A DNA stretch of 64,000 nt from Stappia indica (lineage in GTDB: Bacteria > Pseudomonadota > Alphaproteobacteria > Rhizobiales > Stappiaceae): the NCBI RefSeq assembly GCF_001696535.1, contig NZ_MBQE01000005.1:523508-587507 (forward strand), in the 5' to 3' direction. Position 1 is the first letter of the stretch; each line of letters begins with the position of its first letter. Made by a program: the position numbers and the translations under genes. Below, piece by piece: positions 50,930-60,940 of this stretch. Below the pieces are notes generated by a model. That model did not search any database, had not been told where the DNA came from, and was given only the letters and a program-made list of their open reading frames with translations.

Positions 50930-52735
50930 ATGAGCACGCAGAAAATCTCCGACATCCGCAATTTCTCCATCGTGGCGCATATCGACCACGGCAAGTCGAC
51001 GCTGGCCGACCGTCTGATCCAGATGACGGGCACGCTGACCGAGCGCGAGATGAAGGAGCAGGTGCTCGATTCGATGGACATCGAGCGCGAGCGCGGCATC
51101 ACCATCAAGGCGCAGACCGTGCGCCTGATCTACAACGCCAAGGACGGCAAGCAGTACAAGCTGAACCTCATCGACACGCCGGGTCACGTCGACTTCGCCT
51201 ATGAGGTCTCGCGCTCGCTGGCGGCCTGCGAGGGATCGCTGCTCGTCGTCGACGCCAGCCAGGGCGTCGAGGCGCAGACGCTCGCCAACGTCTATCAGGC
51301 CATCGACAACGATCACGAGATCGTGCCGGTGCTCAACAAGGTCGACCTGCCGGCGGCCGAGCCCGAGCGCGTCAAGGAGCAGATCGAGGACGTGATCGGC
51401 CTCGACGCATCCGACGCGGTGATGATCTCGGCCAAGACGGGCCTCGGCGTCGAGAACGTGCTGGAAGCCATCGTCAACCGCCTGCCGGCGCCGGAAGGCG
51501 ATCCGGGCGCGCCGCTGAAGGCGCTGCTGGTCGACAGCTGGTACGACGCCTATCTCGGCGTGATGGTGCTGGTGCGGATCATCGACGGCTCGATGAAGAA
51601 GGGCCAGAAGGTCAAGATGATGGGCACGGGCGCGGCCTACGAGATCGACCGGGTCGGTGTCATGACGCCGAAGTTCCTGTCGGTCGACGGCCTCGGCCCC
51701 GGCGAGATCGGCGTCATCACCGCCTCGATCAAGGAAGTGGCGGACACGCGCGTCGGCGACACGATCACCGACGACCGCAAGCCCTGCGCGCAGGCGCTGC
51801 CCGGCTTCAAGCCGGCGCAGCCGGTGGTGTTCTGCGGTCTCTTCCCGGTCGATGCCAACGACTTCGAGGACCTGCGCGCGGCGATGGGCAAGCTGCGCCT
51901 GAACGATGCCAGCTTCTCGTTCGAGATGGAGACCTCGGCGGCGCTCGGCTTCGGCTTCCGCTGCGGCTTCCTTGGCCTGTTGCATCTGGAAATCGTCCAG
52001 GAGCGTCTGGAGCGCGAGTTCGACCTCGACCTGATCGCCACCGCGCCTTCGGTCGTCTATCGCATGCACCTGACCGACGGCACGCTGAAAGAGCTGCACA
52101 ACCCGGCCGACATGCCGGACCCGGTGAAGATCGACATCATCGAGGAGCCGTGGATCCGCGCGACGATCATGACGCCGGACGAATATCTCGGCGCGATCCT
52201 GACGCTCTGCCAGGAGCGCCGCGGCGTGCAGGTCGACCTCAACTATGTCGGCAGCCGTGCCATGGTCACCTACGACCTGCCGCTGAACGAGGTGGTGTTC
52301 GATTTCTACGATCGGCTGAAGTCGATCTCGAAGGGCTACGCCTCCTTCGACTACCAGATCACCGACTACCGCGAGGGCGACCTCGTGCGCATGTCGATCC
52401 TGGTCAATGCCGAGCCGGTCGACGCGCTTTCGACGCTGGTTCACCGCTCGCAGGCCGAGCGGCGCGGCCGCGCCATGTGCGAGAAGCTCAAGGACCTGAT
52501 CCCGCGGCACATGTTCAAGATCCCGATCCAGGCGGCCATCGGCGCCCGGGTCATCGCCCGCGAGACCATCGCGGCCCTTCGCAAGGACGTGACCGCCAAG
52601 TGCTATGGCGGCGACGCGACGCGCAAGCGCAAGCTTCTGGAAAAGCAGAAGGAAGGCAAGAAGCGCATGCGTCAGTTCGGCAAGGTGGAGATCCCGCAGG
52701 AAGCCTTCATCAAGGCCCTGAAGATGGATTCCTGA
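50930..52735 (+). CDS. lepA: Elongation factor 4 (LepA)
   Basis: A 601-residue ribosomal GTPase. G1 is [14 protein letters not shown], with the G3 [15 protein letters not shown] and G4 NKVDLP; the LepA-specific C-terminal domain includes [20 protein letters not shown] and [20 protein letters not shown]. It back-translocates stalled ribosomes and improves translation under stress. ATG 50930 and normal length. It follows the AT-rich island. Confidence 0.98.
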   Translation: MSTQKISDIRNFSIVAHIDHGKSTLADRLIQMTGTLTEREMKEQVLDSMDIERERGITIKAQTVRLIYNAKDGKQYKLNLIDTPGHVDFAYEVSRSLAACEGSLLVVDASQGVEAQTLANVYQAIDNDHEIVPVLNKVDLPAAEPERVKEQIEDVIGLDASDAVMISAKTGLGVENVLEAIVNRLPAPEGDPGAPLKALLVDSWYDAYLGVMVLVRIIDGSMKKGQKVKMMGTGAAYEIDRVGVMTPKFLSVDGLGPGEIGVITASIKEVADTRVGDTITDDRKPCAQALPGFKPAQPVVFCGLFPVDANDFEDLRAAMGKLRLNDASFSFEMETSAALGFGFRCGFLGLLHLEIVQERLEREFDLDLIATAPSVVYRMHLTDGTLKELHNPADMPDPVKIDIIEEPWIRATIMTPDEYLGAILTLCQERRGVQVDLNYVGSRAMVTYDLPLNEVVFDFYDRLKSISKGYASFDYQITDYREGDLVRMSILVNAEPVDALSTLVHRSQAERRGRAMCEKLKDLIPRHMFKIPIQAAIGARVIARETIAALRKDVTAKCYGGDATRKRKLLEKQKEGKKRMRQFGKVEIPQEAFIKALKMDS

Positions 52736-52745
52736 TCCCGCGTCC

Positions 52746-52770
52746 CGTCGCCGCCTACTCGGCGGCGACG
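52746..52770. terminator. Shared hairpin between convergent lepA and radical SAM genes
   Basis: Perfect 10-bp stem CGTCGCCGCC / GGCGGCGACG around TACTC. It starts 11 bases after the lepA stop and includes the last codons of the radical SAM gene. No T-run. Confidence 0.4.
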
Positions 52771-54362
52771 AGGGCCGGCTGCGCCCAGTTGCCGTCCTCG
52801 ATCTCTGCGATCTGCTCGTCGATGCGCTGCAGCACGAAGCGCGAGAACGGGCCGAGGTGCACGTAGAGCGCCACCATCTGCAGCATCGGATTGAGCGCCC
52901 GCGGATTGTGCCGCAGCGTGTAGGCGATCATGCGCCACAGATGGCCGCGATGCTCGGGCTTGTGCAGGGTGATCGACCAGACCAGCCGGCCCAGCTTCTT
53001 CAGGTCGCTGAAAAGCCGCGCATTCATCACGTCGCCGTTCGGCCCGCTCATGTCGAGCATGGAGACCATCTTGCGCAGCCGGGCGAAATAGGCACCGGGC
53101 GAGTAGACCCGCTCGATGACGCGCCGGTAGTCGGCCAGGATTTGGGCGCGCGGGCGCAGGGTCTCGAAATTGAGCCCGGCCGTGCACTGGTCGCCCTTGA
53201 TGTCTTCGGCATCGGCGATGTCGAACTCGGCATGCAGCCGCCCCTGGGCTGCCAAGCGCCGGGTGAGCTGGGTGTTCGGCAGGGCGTAGAGCAGGCCCGT
53301 CATCGCGACGGGAATGGCGGCCTCGTCGATCAGGCCGGCGATCTCGTCCGCCACCCGGTCGCTCTCCTCATCAAAGCCGACGATGAAGCCACCGATGACG
53401 AAGATGCCCGCTTCGTAGATCTTGTGCACGCTGGCGGCGATGTCGCGGCGCGTGTTCTGCTTCTTGCGGGTGGCGACCAGCACATCCGGGTCCGGGCTTT
53501 CGATGCCGACGAAGACGACGAAGAAGCCGGCCTGCTGCATCATCTTGAGCAGTTCGGTGTCGTCCGCCAGATTGAGCGAGGCCTCGGTGGACAGCTCGAA
53601 CGGGCGTCCATGCGCCTCCTGCCAGGCGATGAGGTCCGGCAGGAACGCCTTCACCGCCTTCTTGTTGCCGATCAGGTTATCGTCGACGAAATCGACATGG
53701 CCGCGATAGCCGAGGTCGTAGAGTGCCTGCAGCTCCGCCAGGATCTGGGCGCTTCCCTTGGTGCGCGGCTTGCGGCCGTAGAGCTCGATGATGTCGCAGA
53801 ATTCGCAGGTGAACGGACAGCCTCGCGAGAACTGCACATTGACCTGGACGTAGTCGGAAAACTTCAGCAGGTCGAAGCGCGGGACCGGTGTGGTGGTGAC
53901 GTCGGCCTTGAACTTCTCGGCCTCGAAGGTGCCTTGCCGCTCGCCGCGTTCGAACGCCTCGATGAACGCGTCGAAGATGCCCTCGGCCTCGCCGATAACG
54001 CGAAAGTCCGCCGCGGCATAGTGTTCCGGGCTCGAGGTCACGTCCGGCCCGCCGACGACGACGGGAATGCCGGCCGCCTGGCACAGCGCGATGATCGCCA
54101 GCGTGTCGCGCTGCTGCGGCAGCATCCCGCCGGTGAAGACGACGTCGGCCCAGGCAAGGTCCTCGTCGCGCAGTTCCGTCGTGTTGCGGTCGACCAGCCG
54201 CGGCTCCCAGCTGTCCGGAAGCATGGCGGCAACGGTGATCAGGCCGAGCGGCGGGGCCGGGTACTTGGCGCCGACCAGCGCGCAGGTTTCCTGGTAATTC
54301 CAGAAAGAGCCGGCCTGAAAGCGCGGGTACAGCAGCAACACGTTGACGACCGATTGCGACAT
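52755..54362 (-). CDS. B12-binding radical SAM protein (DUF4070 type)
   Basis: A 535-residue enzyme. The N-terminal cobalamin-binding domain (about 1-150) is followed by the radical SAM core with FSRGCPFTCEFCD (Cys182, 186, 189) binding the 4Fe-4S cluster, the GSAQILAELQALYDLGYRGH segment, and a C-terminal DUF4070 region. Relatives include hopanoid C-2 methylase HpnP and other B12 methyltransferases; I cannot assign one. It converges with lepA. Start ATG 54362 fits the family start. Confidence 0.9.
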   Translation of the reverse strand: MSQSVVNVLLLYPRFQAGSFWNYQETCALVGAKYPAPPLGLITVAAMLPDSWEPRLVDRNTTELRDEDLAWADVVFTGGMLPQQRDTLAIIALCQAAGIPVVVGGPDVTSSPEHYAAADFRVIGEAEGIFDAFIEAFERGERQGTFEAEKFKADVTTTPVPRFDLLKFSDYVQVNVQFSRGCPFTCEFCDIIELYGRKPRTKGSAQILAELQALYDLGYRGHVDFVDDNLIGNKKAVKAFLPDLIAWQEAHGRPFELSTEASLNLADDTELLKMMQQAGFFVVFVGIESPDPDVLVATRKKQNTRRDIAASVHKIYEAGIFVIGGFIVGFDEESDRVADEIAGLIDEAAIPVAMTGLLYALPNTQLTRRLAAQGRLHAEFDIADAEDIKGDQCTAGLNFETLRPRAQILADYRRVIERVYSPGAYFARLRKMVSMLDMSGPNGDVMNARLFSDLKKLGRLVWSITLHKPEHRGHLWRMIAYTLRHNPRALNPMLQMVALYVHLGPFSRFVLQRIDEQIAEIEDGNWAQPALVAAE

Positions 54363-54803
54363 GGTTCTCTCAGCAAGATGTGGGCCCCGACCTGAAACCG
54401 AGAGTAGCAGACCTTTCGGGTCTTGGCTTGGTCCCGTCGGGCTCCCTTAACGGAAATTTGCTCCCGATCTTCGATGGTTTGCGGGGCGGGATTCTGTCCG
54501 ACCTTGCAAAATGGAATTCGCTCACCATTTGTTAACAGTGCCTGTTCATCATTGATTGACGATCACGCGCGCCGAACGGTGTCGCAAGCCTGTCACCCTC
54601 GCATTGCAAAATGAGGGTCGGGTGTTTTCGAAAAAACGACCCGAGAAACGGCCCTGGCGCAATTCGTCATGTGACGGTGCGATACGTTCCGCACCGCGAT
54701 GGACTTTTCGCAGCCCTGCAATTCGCGATGGCGAAAGCCGGGCGCGAGGCACTCGCACCGACCGGTGCAAGGGAAAACAAGAACGATAAGAAAGAGACTG
54801 ACT
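54363..54803. other. 441-bp divergent gap before the cold-shock-like gene
   Basis: No gene is supported. TTGCAAAATG occurs twice, exactly 100 bp apart (54504 and 54604). A long leader is usual for cold-shock genes, but I did not identify a promoter with confidence. Confidence 0.45.
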
Positions 54804-55004
54804 ATGGAACTTGGTAATGTGAAGTGGTTCGACATCACCGCCGGTATCGGCGAGATCGAGCCGAACGAAGGCGACTATGTTCACGTGGACATGGCGGCGC
54901 TGCGCAAGTCGGGTGTTCCGAGCCTGCGCGAAGGCCAGCTCGTTGTCTACGACCTCGCCTATCTGCGCGGCCATACGGTCGCCGAGAACCTGCGCGTCCT
55001 GTAA
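54804..55004 (+). CDS. Degenerate cold-shock-domain protein
   Basis: A 66-residue CSD protein: MELGNVKWFDITAGIGEIEP, ending HTVAENLRVL. The general fold is clear (GNVKWF start, EGQLVVYDLAY strand, AENLRVL end), but RNP1 is AGIGEI instead of KGFGFI and RNP2 is DYVHVDM instead of VFVHIS, removing most of the aromatic residues that stack on nucleic acid. RNA/DNA binding may be weak or changed. ATG 54804 lies after AAAGAGACTGACT; a strong terminator follows. Confidence 0.8.
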   Translation: MELGNVKWFDITAGIGEIEPNEGDYVHVDMAALRKSGVPSLREGQLVVYDLAYLRGHTVAENLRVL

Positions 55005-55066
55005 CGCGCCGGCCGGGATGACCCGGCCGAAGCCGACCCTTCATGCAATCTCCTGCATGATGCGCG

Positions 55067-55101
55067 AAGCGCCGATGCCCGGACAAGGCACGGCGCTTTT
55101 T
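55067..55101 (+). terminator. Intrinsic terminator of the cold-shock-like gene
   Basis: Stem AAGCGCCG-A-TGCC / GGCA-CGGCGCTT with a 7-base loop and a TTTTT tail. A smaller hairpin TCATGCA / TGCATGA precedes it (55041-55060). Confidence 0.85.
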
Positions 55102-55124
55102 GCGTTCTTGGGGGCGCTTCCCTC

Positions 55125-56324
55125 TCAGGTGCGCGACAGGCGCCGCAGCCGCAGCATGGCGATCAGACCGGCAGCCGGCCCGAGCGCCAGCAGGGCCAGC
55201 AGCACCGGCCAGCCCGACTGGTCGGCGACGAGCGGGGCGGCCTGCACCGTGACGAAGGTCAGCGCGAAGCCGATGGCCGTCTGCAGCGTCATCAGGCTGC
55301 CGGCCTGTTCCGGCGGGGCGAAATCGGCGACAAGTGCGGAGAACTGCGGCGAATCCGGCACGATGGAGGCACCCCAGAGCAGGAAGATCGCCGCCAGCAG
55401 CCAGACCGGGCCGCCGAAGCAAAGGGCCGCCGCGAGGGCGCTGGCGAAACTGACCGCAAGCGCGATGATCGCCACCGTGTCCTTGCCGATACGGTCGGCG
55501 AACCAGCCGCCGGCAATGCAGCCGAGACCGCCGAGCGCAATGGCCAGGAAGGTGACGATGCGGGCGAGCGCCAGCCCTTCGCCTTCGCCGAGCACGGGAA
55601 CGAACGCGGCCGCCATTGCCACTCCGGCCCAGGTCCACATGGCATAGAGCTCCCACATGTGGCCGAAATAGCCGGCATAGGCGAGGCGGATGCGCCGGTC
55701 CGTCCAGGCGCGGCGGATCACCGCCGGATCGAAGCGCGGCGAGGTCGCGTGATGCGGCCCGAGGCGCACGGCAAGGGCAAGGCCGGCAGCGGCGAGCGAG
55801 GCGGCAGAGGCGATCGTCACGGTTGCCCGCCAGTCGGCGCCGCCGCCGAGCGCGATCACATGCGGCAGGGCCGAGCCGAGCGTCACGGCGCCGACCAGCA
55901 GGCCGACGAGAAAGCCGCGATCCTTCACTCCCCAGCCTACGGCGATCTTCATGCCGACCGGGTAGACGCCGGCAAGCAGGGCGCCCGTGGCGACCCGTGC
56001 CAGGATCGCTCCGGTTCCGCCGATGGGCAGGAACAGCAGCGCCCCGTTGACCAGCGCGGCAAGGGCCGCACAGGCGGCGAAGAGCCGGCCGGGATGCAGC
56101 CGGTCCGGCAAGCCGAGAACGGCGGAGGCGAGGGCGCCGATCACGAAGCCGACCTGTACGGCGCTCGACAGCAAGGCCTGGCGCACCGGCGCGATCGGAT
56201 GCTCCGCCAGCATCTCCGGCAGTATCGCGGCAGAGACGAACCACAGCGACAGTGCCGCGATGACCGCAAGGGTCAGGAGGGAGAGCGAGCGTGTCTTGGG
56301 CGCAAGGAGCATGGCGGGGAACAT
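55125..56324 (-). CDS. Major facilitator superfamily transporter
   Basis: A 399-residue MFS protein with about twelve helices. A DRIGKD-type loop (GGWFADRIGKDTVA) and the helices SSAVQVGFVIGALASAVLGL and RVATGALLAGVYPVGMKIAV fit the family. Substrate unknown; lengths and loops resemble CynX/NIMT-like permeases. ATG 56324 is chosen at the family start; 56312 is possible. It is divergent from glpK by 208 bp, but it is not a GlpF-type glycerol facilitator. Confidence 0.88.
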   Translation of the reverse strand: MFPAMLLAPKTRSLSLLTLAVIAALSLWFVSAAILPEMLAEHPIAPVRQALLSSAVQVGFVIGALASAVLGLPDRLHPGRLFAACAALAALVNGALLFLPIGGTGAILARVATGALLAGVYPVGMKIAVGWGVKDRGFLVGLLVGAVTLGSALPHVIALGGGADWRATVTIASAASLAAAGLALAVRLGPHHATSPRFDPAVIRRAWTDRRIRLAYAGYFGHMWELYAMWTWAGVAMAAAFVPVLGEGEGLALARIVTFLAIALGGLGCIAGGWFADRIGKDTVAIIALAVSFASALAAALCFGGPVWLLAAIFLLWGASIVPDSPQFSALVADFAPPEQAGSLMTLQTAIGFALTFVTVQAAPLVADQSGWPVLLALLALGPAAGLIAMLRLRRLSRT

Positions 56325-56532
56325 GTCGGGGCGGCGGTTCGGAAGGCTTGCCGGCGATCCGGCCGGGCGGCAGTCTGGCGAGCGTATCAGCGCCCGGACC
56401 TGGCGTCGATTCTCCCGGAAGGGGAGGGCGCGTGCGTGCAGGGCCGGAAGTGTCTTCGCCTGTCGGGTTTTTGTTTCGTTTGGCTGTCGATTTGCGCAAT
56501 AAGGAAAGAAAGCGAACATTCGGAGGAAGCGT

Positions 56533-58029
56533 GTGAGCGGCGCATACATACTCGCAATCGATCAGGGCACCACGTCGAGCCGGGCGATTGTCTTCGATGG
56601 CGCATTCCGGTCGGTTGCCGTCGGGCAGCAGGAATTCGCCCAGCATTTTCCGCATTCCGGCTGGGTGGAGCATGAGCCGGAGGACCTGTGGAACTCAACG
56701 CTGGCGGTGTGCCGCGAGGCGCTGGCCGGGATCGAGGGCGGCGCCTCGGCGATTGCAGGCGTCGGCATCACCAACCAGCGCGAGACGACGCTGGTGTGGA
56801 GCCGCAAGACGGGCGAGGCAGTGTGCCGCGCCATCGTCTGGCAGGACCGCCGCACGGCCGAGACCTGCGCTGCGCTGAAGCGCGAGGGGCACGAGGAGCT
56901 GTTCACCCGCAAGACGGGCCTTTTGCTCGATCCCTATTTCTCTGGCACCAAACTGGCCTGGATCCTCGACAATGTGGAGGGTGCGCGGGAACGCGCGGAA
57001 AGCGGCGAGCTGCTGTTCGGCACGGTCGACAGCTGGCTGATCTGGAAGCTGACGGGCGGCCGGGCGCATGTGACCGACGCGACCAACGCCTCGCGCACGC
57101 TGCTCTACAACATCGACGAGAACTGCTGGGACGAGGAGCTTTGCGGGTTGCTCGGCGTGCCGATGTCGATGCTGCCGGAGGTGAAGGACAGCGCGGACAC
57201 GTTCGGCACGGTCGATCCGGAGCATTTCGGCGCGGAGCTGAAGATCCTCGGCGTTGCCGGCGACCAGCAGGCGGCGACCGTCGGACAGGCCTGCTTCCGG
57301 CCCGGCATGATCAAGTCGACCTATGGCACGGGCTGTTTCGCCTTGCTCAACACCGGCGAGACCCGCGTCGCCTCGCAGAACCGGCTGTTGTCGACCATCG
57401 CCTATCGTCTCGACGGGCAGACCACCTACGCGCTGGAAGGTTCGATCTTCGTTGCCGGCAGCGCCGTGCAATGGCTGCGCGACGGGCTCGGCATCATCGA
57501 GGCGGCGGCCGAGAGCCAGAAGCTGGCAGAAGCCTCCGACCCGGCGAACCGTCTCTATCTCGTGCCGGCCTTCGTCGGGCTCGGCGCGCCCTATTGGGAT
57601 CCGGATGCGCGCGGGGCGATCTTCGGCCTGACCCGGGCCAGCGGCCCGGCAGACTTCTGCCGCGCGGCGCTGGAGAGTGTCGGCTACCAGACCCTGGACC
57701 TCATCGAGGCGATGCGGGCCGATGCGGCGGACATGGACACCGACGACATCGTGCTGCGCGTCGATGGCGGCATGACGGCCTCGGACTGGACGATGCAGTT
57801 CCTCTCCGATCTTCTTGCCGCGCCGGTCGACCGGCCGCAGGTGCTGGAGACGACCGCGCTGGGCGCGGCCTGGCTGGCCGGATACAAGGCCGGCGTGTGG
57901 CCGGGAATGGAGGAATTCTCCGGCTCCTGGCACCTGGATCGCCGCTTCGAGCCGCAGATGGCGGAGAGCGAGCGGACAAAGCTCCATGCCGGCTGGCAGG
58001 ACGCGGTCCGCAGGACCCGCAGCGCCTGA
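56533..58029 (+). CDS. glpK: Glycerol kinase
   Basis: A 498-residue FGGY-family kinase that phosphorylates glycerol to glycerol-3-phosphate. Motifs: [18 protein letters not shown] (phosphate 1), [40 protein letters not shown] and [13 protein letters not shown]. The start is GTG 56533, five bases after GGAGGAAGC. Normal length. No glycerol facilitator or dehydrogenase is adjacent; a terminator follows. Confidence 0.97.
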   Translation: MSGAYILAIDQGTTSSRAIVFDGAFRSVAVGQQEFAQHFPHSGWVEHEPEDLWNSTLAVCREALAGIEGGASAIAGVGITNQRETTLVWSRKTGEAVCRAIVWQDRRTAETCAALKREGHEELFTRKTGLLLDPYFSGTKLAWILDNVEGARERAESGELLFGTVDSWLIWKLTGGRAHVTDATNASRTLLYNIDENCWDEELCGLLGVPMSMLPEVKDSADTFGTVDPEHFGAELKILGVAGDQQAATVGQACFRPGMIKSTYGTGCFALLNTGETRVASQNRLLSTIAYRLDGQTTYALEGSIFVAGSAVQWLRDGLGIIEAAAESQKLAEASDPANRLYLVPAFVGLGAPYWDPDARGAIFGLTRASGPADFCRAALESVGYQTLDLIEAMRADAADMDTDDIVLRVDGGMTASDWTMQFLSDLLAAPVDRPQVLETTALGAAWLAGYKAGVWPGMEEFSGSWHLDRRFEPQMAESERTKLHAGWQDAVRRTRSA

Positions 58030-58070
58030 CGCGAGGCTGGTCGCCAAGCCCGAGAACCGACAGGAAACGA

Positions 58071-58098
58071 CGCGCAGTCCCTTGGGCTGCGCGTTTTT
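58071..58098 (+). terminator. Terminator after glpK
   Basis: Stem CGCGCAG / CTGCGCG with a nine-base loop followed by TTTTT. Confidence 0.85.
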
Positions 58099-58190
58099 CG
58101 TTCTGCGCAATTCCGTCATGGTCATTTTCGTTGACGGACCCGGGCGATCCGATATCTTGACTGAAGCAACATGATCAGGAGATCGGCAAC

Positions 58191-59129
58191 ATGTCGGGCT
58201 CTGCCGTACGCGACGAGGACGTCGCTGCCGTCCGTCAGTTCAATCGCTTCCACACGAGGCTGGTCGGTGCGCTGAACGAGCGCATGCTCGCCACCGACTA
58301 TACGCTTGCCCAGGTGCGCATTCTCTATGAGCTCGCCAATGTCCGCCCCGACGCGCTGCCTTCGGCGCGGGAGCTGGGCGACGTGCTGCAGATGGATGCC
58401 GGCTATCTCAGCCGGCTGCTGTCGGGGCTGGAGAGCGACGGGCTGCTGGTCCGCACGCCTTCGCCGGAGAACGCCAAGCGGCTGGCGCTGGCCTTGAGCG
58501 ATCGCGGGCGCGAGGTCTATGCCGGGCTCAACGAGGCATCGGCTCGCGAGGTCGGGGCGCTGCTGGCGCCGCTGTCGCAGGACGAGCGCGGCCAGGTCAC
58601 CGGTGCGATGGCGCGCATCCGCCGGCTGCTGGGCGACACGCCGGACACCCGCACCTTCATCCTGCGCGATCCGCGCCCCGGCGATCTCGGCTTCGTCGTC
58701 CATCGGCAGGCGGCCCTTTACGCGCAGGAATACAGCTTCGATTGGACTTTCGAGGGGCTGGTCTCGGAAATCGTCGGCAAGTTCATCGCGGAGTTCGATC
58801 CGGCGCGTGAGCGCTGCTGGATCGCTGAGATGGAAGGCGAGGTCGTCGGCTCGGTCTTCGTCGTGCGGCAGGACGAGGAGGTCGCCAAGCTGCGCATGCT
58901 CTATGTCGACCCGGCTGCGCGCGGGCGCGGGCTCGGCCGCGCGCTCGTCGACGAGTGCCTGCGCTTCGCGCGCGGTGCCGGCTACCGGCGCATGGTGCTC
59001 TGGACCAACGACATCCTGGTGTCCGCGCGGCGCATCTACGAGGCGGCCGGGTTCGAACTGCTGGAGGAGGAACGCCACCACAGCTTCGGCCAGGATCTCG
59101 TTGGCCAGATCTGGGGACGCAATCTGTGA
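58191..59129 (+). CDS. MarR-GNAT fusion regulator/acetyltransferase
   Basis: A 312-residue protein. Residues about 10-145 are a MarR winged-helix domain (TLAQVRILYELANVRPDALP, GYLSRLLSGLESDGLLVRT); residues about 150-310 are a GNAT N-acetyltransferase domain with the acetyl-CoA loop [19 protein letters not shown]. Such fusions are known in proteobacteria; whether the acetyltransferase acts on a ligand, an antibiotic or a protein is not known. ATG 58191 after CAGGAGATCGG. Its stop overlaps the GTG of an EamA exporter gene, so both may form a small resistance/export unit. Confidence 0.9.
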   Translation: MSGSAVRDEDVAAVRQFNRFHTRLVGALNERMLATDYTLAQVRILYELANVRPDALPSARELGDVLQMDAGYLSRLLSGLESDGLLVRTPSPENAKRLALALSDRGREVYAGLNEASAREVGALLAPLSQDERGQVTGAMARIRRLLGDTPDTRTFILRDPRPGDLGFVVHRQAALYAQEYSFDWTFEGLVSEIVGKFIAEFDPARERCWIAEMEGEVVGSVFVVRQDEEVAKLRMLYVDPAARGRGLGRALVDECLRFARGAGYRRMVLWTNDILVSARRIYEAAGFELLEEERHHSFGQDLVGQIWGRNL

Positions 59130-60040
59130 ACGGGCCGCTCCTCGCTTCGATTTTCACCGGCCTGCAGGTTGGTGCAAGCCTTGTGGCCACCGAGGCGGCG
59201 GTCGCCGAGGTCGGTGCCGGGCGGCTCGGCTTCCTGCGCTATGCCATCGCCCTGCTGATCCTGGTGCCGGTCGCGTTTCTGTCCTCCGGCAGGCCCGTCC
59301 CGCGGCGCGATATACTGCCCGTCGCCCTGATCGGCATCGGCCAGTTCGGCGTGCTGGTGGCCCTGCTGAATGTCGCGGTGCTGCATACCGCCTCGCCGCG
59401 GGTGGCGCTGGTGTTCGCGACCCTGCCCATTGTCACGCTGGCGCTGGGCCTGCGCTTTGCCGCCGGACGCGTGTCGCCGCTGGAGCTTGCCTCCATCGTC
59501 ATGTCGGTGATCGGCGTCGTTTTCCTGCTGGCGGGCGAGGCCCTGACTGGCCGCATGCTCGCCTCCGACTGGATCGGCGTCGGCTGCGCGGCGCTGGCGA
59601 CGCTGACCGGCGCCCTGTGCTCCCATCTCTACCGGCCGTATCTGCAGCGCTGCGGCGTCGCCAAGGTCAGCGTCATCGCCATGCTCGCCTCGCTGGTGCC
59701 GCTCGGTGTCATGGCGCTTGTCGAAGGGCAGGGCCTGCCGATGGCCGACTGGTCGCGGCAGACGCTGGTTCTGGTCGGGTTCGTCGGCCTGTCGAGCGGC
59801 GTCGGCTTCCTGCTCTGGCTCTATGCGCTGAGCCGGTTGCAGGCCGCGGTGGTGACCGCCTTTCTCGGCCTCAGTCCGGTGACGGCGGTGATCCTGTCGG
59901 TGCTGTTCCTGGGGGCGTCGCCGACGCTGACGCTGGCCGTGGCGATGGTGCTGGTGGTCGGCAGCCTCGCCGCGACCGCCTTCGCGCAGCGCCGCGGGCG
60001 AAAGATGCCGCCCCTGCCGGCGGGAGGCGGTGGCGGTTAG
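59126..60040 (+). CDS. EamA/DMT-family exporter
   Basis: A 304-residue ten-helix drug/metabolite transporter with two EamA repeats. The start MNGPLLASIFTGLQVGASLV leads the first helix, and the second repeat includes GLSSGVGFLLWLYALSRLQA and ILSVLFLGASPTL. It probably exports a small molecule. GTG 59126 shares bases with the preceding stop (GTGA), so it is co-translated with the MarR-GNAT gene, which may regulate it. Confidence 0.9.
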   Translation: MNGPLLASIFTGLQVGASLVATEAAVAEVGAGRLGFLRYAIALLILVPVAFLSSGRPVPRRDILPVALIGIGQFGVLVALLNVAVLHTASPRVALVFATLPIVTLALGLRFAAGRVSPLELASIVMSVIGVVFLLAGEALTGRMLASDWIGVGCAALATLTGALCSHLYRPYLQRCGVAKVSVIAMLASLVPLGVMALVEGQGLPMADWSRQTLVLVGFVGLSSGVGFLLWLYALSRLQAAVVTAFLGLSPVTAVILSVLFLGASPTLTLAVAMVLVVGSLAATAFAQRRGRKMPPLPAGGGGG

Positions 60041-60154
60041 CGGAGGCAGACGGCGCCGCTGGCGAGATTGTGAAGTCCTGCCGATTGTTTGGCCTTTCGG
60101 CTCCGCCGCGGGCCGTGTTTGACTGAAGGTCCCGGACGTTCAGGAGACACGGCC

Positions 60155-60931
60155 ATGCGCGCATTCGCCTGCCTTGCCCTTTCCCTCCTCGTGGCGCTCG
60201 CCGCGCCGGTCCACCGGGCGGGGGCCGAGGAGCTCGACCTGGAACTGGTGCTGCTCGCCGATTCCACCGGCTCCATCGACGATGCGGAAATCCGGTTCCA
60301 GCGGCAGGGCTATGCCGATGCGATCACCGATCCGATGGTCCTCTCAGCGATTCTCGACAATGTCTACGGCAAGATCGCGGTGACCTATGTCGAATGGGGC
60401 AACGACGTCTCGCAGGACGTGGTGGTCGAGTGGATGGTGATCGACGGGCCGCAGGCGGCGCAGGACTTTGCGCAGAAGCTGATGGCCGCGCCGCGGCGCG
60501 CCTTCGGCCGCAATGCCATCGGTTCTGCCCTGCTGAAGGGCAAGCAGCTGATCGAGGACAACGACTACACGGGCCTGCGCCGGGTGATCGATGTCTCCGC
60601 CGACAGCGCCAACAGCTGGAGCGGGCCGCCGCTGGAGACGGCACGGGCCGAGGTGGTTGCCTCGGGCATCGTCATCAACGGCCTCGCCGTGCTGTGCCGC
60701 CACTGTTCCGGCCGGCCGGTCTATTACGACCTCGAGGCCGCCTTCGCCGAGCGCATCATCGGCGGGCCGGGGTCCTTTGTCGTCTCCGCCGATTCCACCG
60801 CAACCTTCGCCGATGCGGTCCGCAAGAAGCTCATCCTGGAAATCGCCGCCATCCCGCCGCGGCGCAATCTCGCGGCGCTCGAGGGACCGAAGGTGCTGTT
60901 CGGCGCGGCGGGTGAGACGGCGGTGGACTGA
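60155..60931 (+). CDS. DUF1194 protein (von Willebrand A-like, exported)
   Basis: A 258-residue protein with a signal peptide (about 1-24, ending HRAGAEE). The domain starts LDLELVLLADSTGSIDDAEI, where D-S-T-G-S resembles a MIDAS metal site, and continues VYGKIAVTYVEWGNDVSQDV and RRVIDVSADSANSWSGPPLE, the DUF1194 pattern of VWA-like periplasmic proteins. Function unknown. ATG 60155 after CAGGAGACACGGCC. Confidence 0.88.
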   Translation: MRAFACLALSLLVALAAPVHRAGAEELDLELVLLADSTGSIDDAEIRFQRQGYADAITDPMVLSAILDNVYGKIAVTYVEWGNDVSQDVVVEWMVIDGPQAAQDFAQKLMAAPRRAFGRNAIGSALLKGKQLIEDNDYTGLRRVIDVSADSANSWSGPPLETARAEVVASGIVINGLAVLCRHCSGRPVYYDLEAAFAERIIGGPGSFVVSADSTATFADAVRKKLILEIAAIPPRRNLAALEGPKVLFGAAGETAVD

Positions 60932-60940
60932 CCCGGCGGC

